64,000 nucleotides of DNA. Origin: CAZWVI01 sp964637165. Lineage in GTDB: Bacteria; Planctomycetota; UBA1135. Positions 26,336-36,101 of the stretch are shown here, piece after piece. The notes beneath the pieces were generated by a model. It was not told the DNA's origin. It ran no database searches and saw nothing but the letters and a program-made list of their open reading frames with translations. The DNA is taken from contig CAZWVI010000005.1 of the NCBI GenBank assembly GCA_964637165.1, positions 80,638 to 144,637 on the forward strand, read 5' to 3'. The first letter of the stretch is position 1. Each line of letters begins with the position of its first letter. Position numbers and translations under genes: made by a program.

Positions 26336-28764
26336 TCAGGAATACTGGCGAGTTTTTCGCGCAATTGCATCACGTTGATGTGCTCTTCACCATACTCGCT
26401 GATGTATCCATTCAATGATTTGTTCCAAACCGCACGTGCTTCATCACGCCTATTTAAGGCTAGGTATTGGTCGCCAAGTCGCATCCCGTAAAGAAGTGCC
26501 GAACTTGAGTTAGCACCTTTAACTTCAGTCGCACCACTTAAGGCTGACCTTAATAGTTTAATAGCATGTTCATGATCGCCGGTGGTTCCGGCATATTTTC
26601 CACAAAGCGCCAGACTCGATAAAGTCTTCGGGTGCTTACCACCATATTTGCCAATTCTGATTGACAAAATGTCTGAGGCAAGTCGATAAGCTTCAAGCGG
26701 TTTTCCGGCGGCCCCGTAACCAATCGATTTATTGCTCAATAGAGATAAGTACAAGCGGTGGTTCTCGCTGAAGGTTTGTTTAATAAGTGGGAGGTATTCA
26801 TCAGCCCAGCGAATAGCCTCTTCACCTTGCCCATTGTTGGCCAAAGAATTAACCAAGTTTGAAATGTTACTCAATGTTGTTGGGTCTTGTTTTCCTCGCA
26901 ACGCAATATCTCCTTCAACAACTTGCAAAAAGGAATCGACAGCAAGTTGATAGCGTGAGGAATAGTTGTGGCCGGCGGCTAATCGGCTTAATGCCTTAAG
27001 CCAAAGTAAATTCATGGCTTCGCCATCTTTGCGTAAATAGCGGACCGAGGCCTCCATTAATTCGCGCCCTTCTTCGGGCCTACCAGTCATTGCATAAATA
27101 TCTCCAAGTAAGTTGGCTGACGCCCAGGTAATCGGAGAATCAAAGTCCAAAAAGGTCACACAGTCTCGATAAACTCTTTCTAAAAGCTCAGTGGCCTCTG
27201 TGTAGCGTCCCTCATTAGATAAAATATTTGCCAACTTTGATTCTGTTTTCAAAGTTTCTGGATGCCATTTACCGTGAGCAATTATTAATTCAGCAATTGC
27301 AAAGTTATATGAAATTTTGGCATTCTCGAAATCGCCAAATTCTTCAAAGGCTTTACCGCTAGCACTAAGCAATCGCGCCTTTAACTCTGGTGCAATATTT
27401 TCATCACTCTGGGCAAGCGCGTGGGTGGCCTCGGCTAAGTCGCGGCGACCAGTGGTAGAAACTAATTCACGGGACTCAGCGTCTGGTTGTAATAATTTTT
27501 CAATCAATAACGACACATCTTCCAAAGAACTTTGGGTTTGTTCAGTGTTGACCTCGGCACTTTTGCGTTTTTGTTGTGCGACGTTCATTAACTGAATGGT
27601 GGTCACAGTCGTGCTAATCGAAATTAATAAAGTGAACGCTGCCAAAGAGCGTCGTGGCCGGCGGCGCGCAAAGCGCCAAACGCGTACCCCAAAACTAGTC
27701 GGCGAAGCATTTACCCGTTCACCATTTAGGAATGCGTTTAAGTCAGCGGCAAAGCTTTGCATTGAGTCATAACGATGGACTAGGGCCTTTTCCATAGCTT
27801 TCATACAGATGGCGCTCAATTCGACAGGAATAGCTTTGCGGATTTTGTTGGGCGCAGGGGGGTCCTGAATTCGGATTTGTTCTAAAACTTGGTCACGGTC
27901 TTCACCCTTAAATGGACGCTCCATAGTTAATGCTTCATAAAGGCTGGCGCCGAGCGAAAAAATGTCGGTTTGGTAATTAACTGGACGATGCCCACGGCTT
28001 GCCTGTTCGGGACTCATAAAACTCGGCGTTCCAGTAAGCTCACCACTTACCGATAAACTTAAATCTTCATGGATTTTAGCCAGCCCAAAGTCGGCAACCC
28101 GCGGTCGCCCATCTTTAGTCATTAAAATATTCCCCGGCTTTAAGTCGCGGTGCACAATTCCATCATCATGCGCTGCACCCATAGCTTCGGTTACTGATAA
28201 AAATGTTTTGGCAACTGTTTTGAAGTAACTTGGTGGTAACTGTGCTCGATCTCGCAGTTCATTAATCGAATCAGCGAGACTCCAACCATCGCTAACCAAT
28301 TCTTGGGCAATGTAGTTGATGCCCTCAAATTCTCCGGTGGCAATTACTCGCACAATCCCAGGGTGCGCCAGTTTGCCGCCAGTGACAGCTTCGCGTTGAA
28401 AGCGTTCTAAGGTGCGTGGCAAAAGTCCTAAATGGGGGAAGAGTAATTTGAGAGCAACCGATCTCCCTAAAGTAGTTTGTTCGGCCTCCCACACCATTCC
28501 CATTCCACCTTGTCCAATTGATTTAATTAACTTAAATTCACCAATCATACGCCCGGCGGAAATCCCTAATGGTTGTTCGCCCAACATTCCACGTAATGCT
28601 TCATAGTCGATTAATAGTTCATCAAATATATTGCGAATATTTTCATCGAGTGAAGCAGCGAAACTTTTTCCATCGGCCTCGCCTTTACGCGCCAACGCGA
28701 GAAAGCGATGAAAGGCTTGCTCGGCTTGCTGCTTTAGCGATTGTTGGTCGGTTGGTTCAGACAC
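26332..28764 (-). CDS. Membrane Ser/Thr protein kinase with TPR repeats
   Basis: 810 residues. The cytoplasmic kinase domain has the glycine loop (SIGQGGMGMVWEA), VALK lysine, HRDLKPGNI catalytic loop, DFG (VADFGLAKI), and GTPSFMSPEQA activation segment. It is complete and probably active. One transmembrane helix follows near residue 380 (LAAFTLLISISTTVTTI). The C-terminal 400 residues are TPR-like repeats (ATHALAQSDENIAPELKARLLSASGKAFEEFGDFENA and many more), presumably a periplasmic sensor or scaffold. The N terminus is an 85-residue helical extension. The family phosphorylates regulatory proteins; the sigma-like neighbour is the obvious candidate target. Confidence 0.92.
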   Translation of the reverse strand: MSEPTDQQSLKQQAEQAFHRFLALARKGEADGKSFAASLDENIRNIFDELLIDYEALRGMLGEQPLGISAGRMIGEFKLIKSIGQGGMGMVWEAEQTTLGRSVALKLLFPHLGLLPRTLERFQREAVTGGKLAHPGIVRVIATGEFEGINYIAQELVSDGWSLADSINELRDRAQLPPSYFKTVAKTFLSVTEAMGAAHDDGIVHRDLKPGNILMTKDGRPRVADFGLAKIHEDLSLSVSGELTGTPSFMSPEQASRGHRPVNYQTDIFSLGASLYEALTMERPFKGEDRDQVLEQIRIQDPPAPNKIRKAIPVELSAICMKAMEKALVHRYDSMQSFAADLNAFLNGERVNASPTSFGVRVWRFARRRPRRSLAAFTLLISISTTVTTIQLMNVAQQKRKSAEVNTEQTQSSLEDVSLLIEKLLQPDAESRELVSTTGRRDLAEATHALAQSDENIAPELKARLLSASGKAFEEFGDFENAKISYNFAIAELIIAHGKWHPETLKTESKLANILSNEGRYTEATELLERVYRDCVTFLDFDSPITWASANLLGDIYAMTGRPEEGRELMEASVRYLRKDGEAMNLLWLKALSRLAAGHNYSSRYQLAVDSFLQVVEGDIALRGKQDPTTLSNISNLVNSLANNGQGEEAIRWADEYLPLIKQTFSENHRLYLSLLSNKSIGYGAAGKPLEAYRLASDILSIRIGKYGGKHPKTLSSLALCGKYAGTTGDHEHAIKLLRSALSGATEVKGANSSSALLYGMRLGDQYLALNRRDEARAVWNKSLNGYISEYGEEHINVMQLREKLASIPD

Positions 28765-28806
28765 TAGAGGTAGAGAGCCAGTAATTCTGGCCTCACTCTA
28801 TTATTA

Positions 28807-30099
28807 CTAATTTTTGCTTGGCGCGGGCAAACTTAGGCTCATCAATAGGGGAATCGCTAAAAATGCTGTTGCGGCTAAATATGGCGAGCTACTGCCGAAT
28901 TTCCAGTAGAGCGTGGCGCCGATAAGTGGTCCGATGGCTCGGCTTAAAGATCCCATCGAGCGGAATGTGCCGAGTGCCAGTCCTTGACGGTCGGCGGGGG
29001 CGTATCTTGAAACGAGTGCCGATAAACATGGCATTACTAATGCTGAGCCAACCGCCATAAAGGCAAGTCCGCTATAAAGTTCGCCGGGTGTTTGTGATTT
29101 ACCCATCAAAAAGAATCCAGGCGCGGTAATTAGCATGCCAATTTGCGCGACTCGTCGTTCACCAAAGCGTGGCGCGGCGCGGCGCACAATACCACCTTGA
29201 ACAAAGGCGATAATTAGTCCAACAAAAACAAACATCCACGCGAGATCGGTGTGTGAAAAGTCAAATCGATTAACTGCTAAAAAGGAGAGAGTGAATTCAA
29301 CTCCGGCAAAGGCAGTCAGATAAATTAAGTAAAGAGTAGTGGTGTTGGCAATCCCTGGAAAGTTAAGCGACTTTAGGCGCAACAATGGATTGAAAGACCG
29401 CGCGTCTCCTTGTGCACGATTATTTTCCGATAAGGTCTCCGGGAATTTTTTGACTACCCAGATTAAATTAATAAAGGCTAAGCAGGCAGAGGCAAAGGCC
29501 GGGCCAGAAAATGGATTAAGTGCAAAGGTTGCACTACTGCCAGAATCTAATTGCCAGCCCGCCAGGAAGCCGCCAAGTGCTGGCCCAAGAATAAATCCTA
29601 AACCAATTGCCATTCCAACCATGCCCATGCCTTTGGCGCGGTTTTCGGAAGTCGTGGTGTCGGCAATTGCCGCCGAAGCTGTGGAAATATTTCCCGCCAT
29701 GATGCCACCAAATATGCGTGCCGCAACTAAGACTAGGAAACTTCCAGCGAACATCCACAAAATGTAGGCACCCACGGTTCCGCACAGCGTAAAAATCAGC
29801 GTCGGTCGGCGGCCAGTTCGGTCGGATAAGCCGCCCCACACGGTGGCAAAGACGAATTGCAGTAAGCCGTAAACAGAACCCAAAATTCCACCGAATAAAG
29901 TTTGTACCGCATTGCTGTCGGAAGCGGCTAAATCATTGAGCCAGACGGCTAATTGGCCGATTGCACTGTCAGGGCCTTCGAGGCCAACATAGTGCTCGAG
30001 CATGCCGGGGAATAGTGGGAAGATGATTGAGAAGCCGACAATATCGAGAAATACCGTAAGAAAAACCACTCCCATCACCGAATGTCCTTTATTGGTCAT
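28807..30099 (-). CDS. MFS transporter of the TetA/DHA1 type
   Basis: 430 residues with 12 hydrophobic segments. The DHA1 motif A analogue GGLSDRTGRRP follows helix 2, and motif C (GLGFILGPALGGF) lies in helix 5, the antiporter hallmark. N-terminal VVFLTVFLDIVGFSIIFPLFP resembles TetA-type proton-drug antiporters. It probably exports a small molecule; a drug substrate cannot be claimed from sequence. It is a single gene between the kinase and the FG-GAP pseudogene. Confidence 0.88.
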   Translation of the reverse strand: MTNKGHSVMGVVFLTVFLDIVGFSIIFPLFPGMLEHYVGLEGPDSAIGQLAVWLNDLAASDSNAVQTLFGGILGSVYGLLQFVFATVWGGLSDRTGRRPTLIFTLCGTVGAYILWMFAGSFLVLVAARIFGGIMAGNISTASAAIADTTTSENRAKGMGMVGMAIGLGFILGPALGGFLAGWQLDSGSSATFALNPFSGPAFASACLAFINLIWVVKKFPETLSENNRAQGDARSFNPLLRLKSLNFPGIANTTTLYLIYLTAFAGVEFTLSFLAVNRFDFSHTDLAWMFVFVGLIIAFVQGGIVRRAAPRFGERRVAQIGMLITAPGFFLMGKSQTPGELYSGLAFMAVGSALVMPCLSALVSRYAPADRQGLALGTFRSMGSLSRAIGPLIGATLYWKFGSSSPYLAATAFLAIPLLMSLSLPAPSKN

Positions 30100-30218
30100 G
30101 GTTTACGCGCAATTGAGGGGTTTGTGGTCATTGTCCCTTCTAGGATAGGATTGCCGGTTGAACAAGCGAAATGGTGGTAGAGTTTAGAAACTAGCAAATA
30201 AAAGAAATCCTCCCCCTT

Positions 30219-31912
30219 ATGCGTTTCCTCCCCGCCATCCTAATCAGCACTTGCTGTTTCGCCGTTCAAGGCATAGCTCAAACAACCTATGTTGACGATA
30301 CCGCCGGTGCAGGCTTAAGTTTGACCCACACTCCGGTTTCAGGCCACCCAACTTGGCGATGTTGCCAGGAGTTTCTACTGGTGACTTTAACAATGATGGT
30401 TGGCCAGATCTTTATGCGATCAGTGGTGGCACAACTCCTGACAAGTTATTCATAAACCAAGGCAATGGACAGTTTGTCGATGAAGCAACTCAATGGGGCT
30501 TAACCGATTTGATTTACGGTGTCGGATCTTGCATTGGTGATTTCAACCGCGATGGCTGGCAAGACATTTATGTGGTTTCTGCTGGTGATATTGTGAATGG
30601 TGCAATTTCAAATGGGAATCGCCTCTATGTGAATAATGGAAACGGAACCTTTAGCGATGTCGCGCAAACAGCCGGCGTTGCTTTTGGCGCAGGTTGTGGT
30701 TGTTCAAAAACCGCGATGTGGTCGGATTACGATCATGATGGTTGGTTAGATTAATTTGTTACAGCTAACGATTTGTCATCGATTCCAAACCGTCTCTACC
30801 ATAATAATCAGGATGGCACCTTCACAGACTTCGATGGCGACCGTTGGCCGGACTTATTGGTCGGTGGTGACTATGACGAAGATGGTGATATTGATTTCCA
30901 TTTAAGCGATATCCACTGGCCATTGACAAACTTAAAAGGTAGCCGTTTGTTGATTAACGACGGTAATCACACCTTTAGCGAAAAAGGTACTGCGGCCGGA
31001 GTTAATGCTGCAGGTTGGGGTTGGGGTAATGCCGCAACCGATATCGATAACGATGGCCTACTAGATATTGTGGCCACCAATGGTTGGCTACAAATGCAGT
31101 GGCAGAATTATCCGACCAAGGTTTTTTATAACTTGGGTAATATGCAATACGCCGAACTATCCGCATGGTGTGGCTTAGTGCACTTTGGCGCAGGTCGCGG
31201 ATTGATTAAATGGGATCCTGACCAAGATGGCGATGAAGATATTTTAATCGCTGCAAGCGGTGAACCACTTGCCCACTTTAGAAATGATCTAGCTAATGGT
31301 AATGCTTGGTTGCGAGTAAACTTCGACACTTCTGCTAATCCGGCTTTAGCTCCGAATGGATTTGGAACAACAGTTTGGGCAACGGTAAATGGTCGTACCT
31401 TGATGCGCCAAATTGATTCAAGTATTAGCCACTTGTCCCAGCATGAGTTAACCGCGCATTTTGGTTTTGGACCAGGAGTTACTCAGGTAGATGAACTTCG
31501 AATCGAATGGGCCGATGGGTTTGATACGGTTTTAAGCAATGTGGCTATCGATCAATTACTGACCGTTGCTGCCGAGAAACCTTTTGTTAGTTCTTCGTTG
31601 ATCCGTGGACAGAGCGCAACTTTAACTTTGACTGGGGCTCAAGCTGGCGAACAGGTTCTGTTTTTGTCTAGCCTAGTTGGTTTTGGTGGCAGCCCACCAA
31701 TCCCGCAACTTGGCGGTCAACGCTTGGGGATTTTGCCACCAATTAGATTGGCTGGTTCGGCAATGACCAATTCAAACGGACAGGCCACCTATTCCGCCTT
31801 AATCCCTAATGGTGCACCTCTTGTTGGTGTTTATCTGCAGGCAGTGGTGCAGCGCGGAGTAAACGGTCGAGATTCAGTTATTTCAAACTCGATTAACAAA
31901 ATAATCCAATAA
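30219..31912 (+). pseudogene. Decayed exported FG-GAP/UnbV repeat protein
   Basis: The translated pieces align with the intact paralogue at 32026-33900. The signal peptide (MRFLPAILISTCCFAVQG) is in one frame. About one base is missing near 30345, after which homology continues in another frame (GDFNNDGWPDLYAISGG). An in-frame TAA at 30752-30754 replaces a Leu codon (GWLD-stop-FVTAN, where the paralogue has GWLDLFVCA). Two in-frame deletions near 30828 and 30870 remove roughly 60 residues. The rest (FG-GAP repeats with D-x-D-x-D-G calcium loops, UnbV domain and C-terminal shared domain) is open to 31912. Several independent lesions argue for true decay rather than one sequencing error. It was once a secreted beta-propeller. 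Confidence 0.88.
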
Positions 31913-32025
31913 TCCTTGGTTTTGCTTAGGTTTCGGACCCCAGAAATCCGAAAAAAGGGGTAGGGTAGAGATACCCCGCAGCGCTCTTTTGCGCACCCTC
32001 ATCTCAATTCCCGCACACCATCAAG

Positions 32026-33900
32026 ATGAAAATTCAACACATCCCGATTGGTCTAATGTTGGTAGCCTTGCTACTCAGCGTGGAAGATATTTCTGCGCAA
32101 ACTTCCTACGTTGACGATACCGCAGCAGCCGGATTGTCGTTCAGTCATACTCCGGGGGCCGGCCATAATTCCATCTCGATGGTTGGCGGTGGCACAATCG
32201 GTGATTTTAATAACGATGGCTTGCCAGACATTTTTGTGTTTGGTGGCGGCGGAGTTCAAGATGCTCTGTTTATTAATCAAGGCAATGGCACTTGGCAAGA
32301 CGAGGCCACTCAATGGGGCTTAACCGATTTAACTTACGGGGTTGGCGCTGCGGTTGGCGATTTTGATCGCGATGGCTGGCAGGATTTGTATGTAACGTCA
32401 TGGGGAGACCCAGTGAATGGTCCACTTCATAACGACAATCGCCTGTACCGAAATAATGGTAACGGCACTTTTACCGACGTCGCCGTAACCGCTGGTGTTC
32501 AGTCCGCTTCCACTGCCGCTGATTCATATAGCGCATGTTTTGGCGATTATGATCATGACGGCTGGTTGGATTTATTCGTTTGCGCCTATGGCCCATTGAC
32601 TGGCGCAAACCGCTTGTTTCGCAATAACCAGAATGGAACATTCACTGATGTTACGCAAACGGCAATGCCGCGAATTTCCGCGGTACATGGTTTGGCATGT
32701 TGCTTTACCGACATGAATGAAGACGGCTGGCCAGAACTTTTATTAATTGGAGATACTGGAACGAGCAATTATTTGGTTAATAATCGTAATGGAACATTTA
32801 GCGATTCCACGAACACAGTTCAGGATTTCAACAAACCCAATGGCATGGGAGTAGCGACCGCTGACTTCGACAGCGATGGGGATATCGATTTCTATGTTAG
32901 TGATATCTACTGGCCTTTAACTGGACTCGGAGGGAACCGTTTGTTTCTCAACGACGGCGATCATAATTTCCATGAGGACGGGCAAACGGCTGGTGTGAAC
33001 ATTAGTGGGTGGGCATGGGCACCATGTGCAACGGATGTGGACAATGATGGTTTAGTTGACCTAACCTGCACCAATGGTTGGGCGGGTTCGTGGGGGAGTT
33101 ACCCGACACGTCTCTATTACAACTTAGGCAATACTACTTTTGTGGACATTGCCGGTTTCTGCGGATTGATGCATTACGGTAATGGACGTGGAATGTACAT
33201 GTTGGACGGCGATGGTGATGGCGACGAAGATTTGTTGTTAACCGCGATGGCTGAACCAACAACCTATTGGAGGAATGATTTATCGAACGGGTACACCTGG
33301 CTCGATCTTGATTTCGACACATACTCGCATCCGACCTTGGCTCCACACGGCATCGGTACCAGAGTTGAAGCGATTGTTAATGGCCAAAGTTATGTGCGCC
33401 AACTCGATAGTCGTCAAAGTTATCTTGGCCAGAGTGAGTTCTACTTGCACTTTGGTTTGGGCGGCGCGGCTCAAGTTGATGAATTGATAATTACTTGGGC
33501 GGATGGATTTAGCGAAGTCATGACTAATGTTGCGACCAATCAACGACTTACCATTTCGGCGCAAGCACCATTTGTGCAAACACCGTTGGTGCGTGGCTCG
33601 CAGGTCAACTTTAGCTTGAGTAATCTTCAAGCGGGTGAAGTCGCTAGATTTGGCTATTCTTTTAACGGAATTGGCAATGGCATGGCGCTTGGTCAGCTTG
33701 GCAATATGCGGGTTAACTTGTTGCCACCGGCGCAAGTTTTGGGAATTGCAACTGCTAACCAAAATGGTGTGGCAACATTGCAAGTTACGATGCCATGGAA
33801 CGCCCCGACAGTGATGCTGCATACCCAGGCGGTGGTAGTTCGGGGGCTGGCCGGCAGTATGTCGATTAAGAGCAATTTCCGCTCTGAGTTGATTCAGTAG
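32026..33900 (+). CDS. Exported FG-GAP/VCBS repeat protein with UnbV domain
   Basis: 624 residues. A signal peptide (MKIQHIPIGLMLVALLLSVEDISAQ) precedes about seven FG-GAP/VCBS blades with calcium-loop sequences such as DFNNDGLPDIF, DFDRDGWQDLYV, DYDHDGWLDLFV and DFDSDGDIDFYV. Then comes the ASPIC/UnbV segment (YVRQLDSRQSYLGQSEFYLHFGLG, VDELIITWADG). The family folds as an integrin-like beta-propeller, CRTAC1-like, usually on the cell surface. The last 100 residues form a domain shared with the HAF and metalloprotease proteins of this window. A short hairpin (31931-31953) lies upstream. It is a tandem paralogue of the pseudogene before it. Confidence 0.9.
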   Translation: MKIQHIPIGLMLVALLLSVEDISAQTSYVDDTAAAGLSFSHTPGAGHNSISMVGGGTIGDFNNDGLPDIFVFGGGGVQDALFINQGNGTWQDEATQWGLTDLTYGVGAAVGDFDRDGWQDLYVTSWGDPVNGPLHNDNRLYRNNGNGTFTDVAVTAGVQSASTAADSYSACFGDYDHDGWLDLFVCAYGPLTGANRLFRNNQNGTFTDVTQTAMPRISAVHGLACCFTDMNEDGWPELLLIGDTGTSNYLVNNRNGTFSDSTNTVQDFNKPNGMGVATADFDSDGDIDFYVSDIYWPLTGLGGNRLFLNDGDHNFHEDGQTAGVNISGWAWAPCATDVDNDGLVDLTCTNGWAGSWGSYPTRLYYNLGNTTFVDIAGFCGLMHYGNGRGMYMLDGDGDGDEDLLLTAMAEPTTYWRNDLSNGYTWLDLDFDTYSHPTLAPHGIGTRVEAIVNGQSYVRQLDSRQSYLGQSEFYLHFGLGGAAQVDELIITWADGFSEVMTNVATNQRLTISAQAPFVQTPLVRGSQVNFSLSNLQAGEVARFGYSFNGIGNGMALGQLGNMRVNLLPPAQVLGIATANQNGVATLQVTMPWNAPTVMLHTQAVVVRGLAGSMSIKSNFRSELIQ

Positions 33901-33963
33901 TTATAGGTTTTTACTACTTGTAATTTCTTGAGTGGAGCTTATTAGAGTTAACTACGTAAATCC

Positions 33964-34515
33964 ATGCCCGATCCCACCACTTTGCCACAAGAAATCATGA
34001 GCCTTGGCATCTCATCCTCACGGCTTTTGGACGTGCGCCCTACGCTCTCCAAGGGAGAAGATCCATTTAGTTTGATAATGACTGCGGTGGCCGCTCTCGA
34101 TGAGGGCGAGGCTCTGCATTTATTGGCTCCGTTTGACCCGCTTCCCTTGTATGCGGTTCTTGGAGGAAAGGGATTTCAAAACTATTCGGTTAAGGAGGGT
34201 GAGGTTCATAACATTTGGTTTTACCGCGCCGTTGATGTGGAAAAGGTCGCGACCAAGTCGAATACTGGAGAGCTTCAGGGTGAAGTCTTGCTAGATGTTC
34301 GTGGCTTGGAGCCACCGCAACCGATGGCGGTAATTTTGGAGAAGTTGCACGAACTTGGGGATGGTGCTCACTTATTGGTCGACCATCATCGTGAGCCGGT
34401 AATGCTATATGACAAGTTGGCGGTTATGGGGTTTAAGGCTGAGGCGAAAGAAATTAGTGCCGGGCATTGGCAAGTTCGTATCCTGCCGGAATGGGCAGGA
34501 GCCGATGAGCGCTGA
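33964..34515 (+). CDS. Tandem DUF2249 protein
   Basis: 183 residues with two copies of the DUF2249 fold. The first contains LLDVRPTLSKGEDPF and EGEALHLLAPFDPLPLYAVL; the second LLDVRGLEPPQPM and GDGAHLLVDHHREPVMLYDKL. DUF2249 resembles TusA-like sulfur-carrier folds and often occurs with nitric-oxide or iron-sulfur genes, but its activity is not established. The gene overlaps the oxidase-like gene by 11 bases and heads a small operon that ends with a SufT/MIP18 protein. This context suggests a role in respiratory metal-centre assembly or NO defence. Confidence 0.85.
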   Translation: MPDPTTLPQEIMSLGISSSRLLDVRPTLSKGEDPFSLIMTAVAALDEGEALHLLAPFDPLPLYAVLGGKGFQNYSVKEGEVHNIWFYRAVDVEKVATKSNTGELQGEVLLDVRGLEPPQPMAVILEKLHELGDGAHLLVDHHREPVMLYDKLAVMGFKAEAKEISAGHWQVRILPEWAGADER

Positions 34516-35794
34516 TACTTCGACACTTAACACCGACCTAGCACCGAGCTTTCGCTTGGTGGCTTGGCATATGTTGTTGGGTGTGTTCGGATTTGTCGCG
34601 ACTGCAGTGGTTTTACTTTTAATGGCTGACCAATTTAACGCCCATTGGTTTAAACCCGGCCTTCTTGGGCTTGTGCATAGCGCCGCGCTTTTTTGGTTAT
34701 TGCCGATAGCGATGGGTGCTCTACATCAAATGGTGCCAGTGTTATTTGAGCGGCGAGTCTATTCAGAAAAAATCGCTTGGTCGGCCTTAGTGCTTAATGT
34801 GCTTGGCGGTTCAGGCTTAATCGCCCATATGTTTACCTTGAATAATTCAGTTGGCTTAATGGCGACGGGAATGATGACCGCGCTTGGTGTTTTATTATGG
34901 GTGGCTAATTTACTACTCACAATCAAAAGTGCTGGGCGACCAAATTTAATTGGTGGCCATGTTGTGATTGCCTTAGCGTTTTTGGCGACTACTGCAGTAA
35001 TCGGCGGAATGTTAGCGTGGAATTTATGGGAGCCATATTTAAACTGGGATCACTTACGCTGGTTGCGCGGGCATGCGCACTTGGGGATTTATGGATTCTT
35101 CGGAATTTTAATTATGGGTGTTGGCTACAAACTCGCTGAAATGTTCTTGTTGTCGTATGGTGCTGATATGCGATTAGGGCGGTGGGCTTTGATTTCTGCA
35201 ACCATTGGATTGTTAGTTTTAGTGGCGACTTTGATGTTTAGTTATTCTGCGCCAGTAGTCGGCGCTATTTTGCTTGGCTTGAGCGCGTGTTTATTCGTTA
35301 GCCAATTTGGACGAATTTTAAGGAAACGCTTGAAACGCCAATTAGATGTCCCTTGGCGGCATACACTGGCGACATTGGCGTGGTTGTTGATGGCTACGGG
35401 TTTGGGCTTGGGTTTAGTTTTTGATTTAGTTCCGCAAATGGGTGTTGTTCAAGTTAGTACGATTTATATTTTTGTTGGGCTGTTTGGATTTGTTGGTTCA
35501 GTAGTCTCTGGACAGATGTTTAAAATTATGCCATTTTTAGTTTGGTTGAAATGGTACAGCCCACATTTGGGATTGCGTCAAATTCCACCCGCAACAGAAC
35601 TGATTTCGCGACACTTGATGCTTGTTCAATTTGTATTACAACAAAGTGGCGTGGCGTTAATTGTTGTCGGTGTTCTAAGCAAAACCCCGCGTTTGCAAAC
35701 TGTTGGCGCATGGAGTTTCTTGTGCGCGACGATTGTGTTTGCAATCATCATGATTAAGTTAATGCGCAGTAGGCCAATTGATGTCGCTAACTAA
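34505..35794 (+). CDS. Haem-copper oxidase subunit I-like membrane protein
   Basis: 430 residues from ATG 34505 (MSADTSTLN), 11 bases inside the previous gene; the longer frame to 34409 is only an out-of-frame shadow. There are about 12 hydrophobic segments. Candidate haem-ligand histidines occur in SFRLVAWHMLLG, GLVHSAALFW, GALHQMVPVL and RGHAHLGIYGF. The HAHL-x3-G motif is characteristic of small cytochrome-c-oxidase-I-like proteins seen with DUF2249 and DUF59 genes, a group tied to NO or cbb3-type respiration. Without more residues of the copper site I call it oxidase-like, not an oxidase. Confidence 0.75.
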   Translation: MSADTSTLNTDLAPSFRLVAWHMLLGVFGFVATAVVLLLMADQFNAHWFKPGLLGLVHSAALFWLLPIAMGALHQMVPVLFERRVYSEKIAWSALVLNVLGGSGLIAHMFTLNNSVGLMATGMMTALGVLLWVANLLLTIKSAGRPNLIGGHVVIALAFLATTAVIGGMLAWNLWEPYLNWDHLRWLRGHAHLGIYGFFGILIMGVGYKLAEMFLLSYGADMRLGRWALISATIGLLVLVATLMFSYSAPVVGAILLGLSACLFVSQFGRILRKRLKRQLDVPWRHTLATLAWLLMATGLGLGLVFDLVPQMGVVQVSTIYIFVGLFGFVGSVVSGQMFKIMPFLVWLKWYSPHLGLRQIPPATELISRHLMLVQFVLQQSGVALIVVGVLSKTPRLQTVGAWSFLCATIVFAIIMIKLMRSRPIDVAN

Positions 35795-36092
35795 AGAAGA
35801 AATAATTCGCACCGCTCTGGGAGATGTTTACGATCCTGAAACTGGAATCGATATTGTGTCGATGGGGTTGATTTATGGAATTAGTTTTAATGTCGAGTCG
35901 GGGCGCGTTGATGTGCTGATGACATTGACCACGCCGGCGTGCCCGATGTCCGAGGCCTTGAAGCAAGGGGTTGTTAATCGCCTCGAACGGGTCGATGATG
36001 TGCGGGAAGTGGTGGTGGAATTAGTATTCGACCCGCCGTGGACTCCCAAAATGGTCTCAGAAGAGGCGCGCGCGAAACTGGGGCTTGGTTAA
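35781..36092 (+). CDS. SufT/MIP18 (DUF59) iron-sulfur assembly factor
   Basis: 103 residues from ATG 35781 (MSLTKEE), overlapping the end of the oxidase-like gene by 14 bases. The family core is clear: ALGDVYDPETGIDIVSMGLIYGI, a beta hairpin, TLTTPACPMSEAL with the conserved Cys, and VELVFDPPWTPKMVSEEAR. DUF59 proteins (SufT, PaaD, MIP18) help mature iron-sulfur proteins. It is downstream of DUF2249 and the oxidase-like protein and probably belongs to their operon. crcB begins nine bases later. Confidence 0.92.
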   Translation: MSLTKEEIIRTALGDVYDPETGIDIVSMGLIYGISFNVESGRVDVLMTLTTPACPMSEALKQGVVNRLERVDDVREVVVELVFDPPWTPKMVSEEARAKLGLG

Positions 36093-36101
36093 TCTATTCC
36101 A

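Noticed and set aside
31931..31953. Hairpin upstream of the intact FG-GAP gene as a terminator or riboswitch
   Set aside because: The stem is seven bases with no T tract after it, so it is too weak to name.
34409..34504. Upstream extension of the oxidase-like gene
   Set aside because: It is an out-of-frame shadow of the DUF2249 gene; the overlap start at 34505 is the usual arrangement.
36093..36101. Fluoride riboswitch before crcB
   Set aside because: Only nine bases separate crcB from the preceding gene, so no riboswitch can fit.
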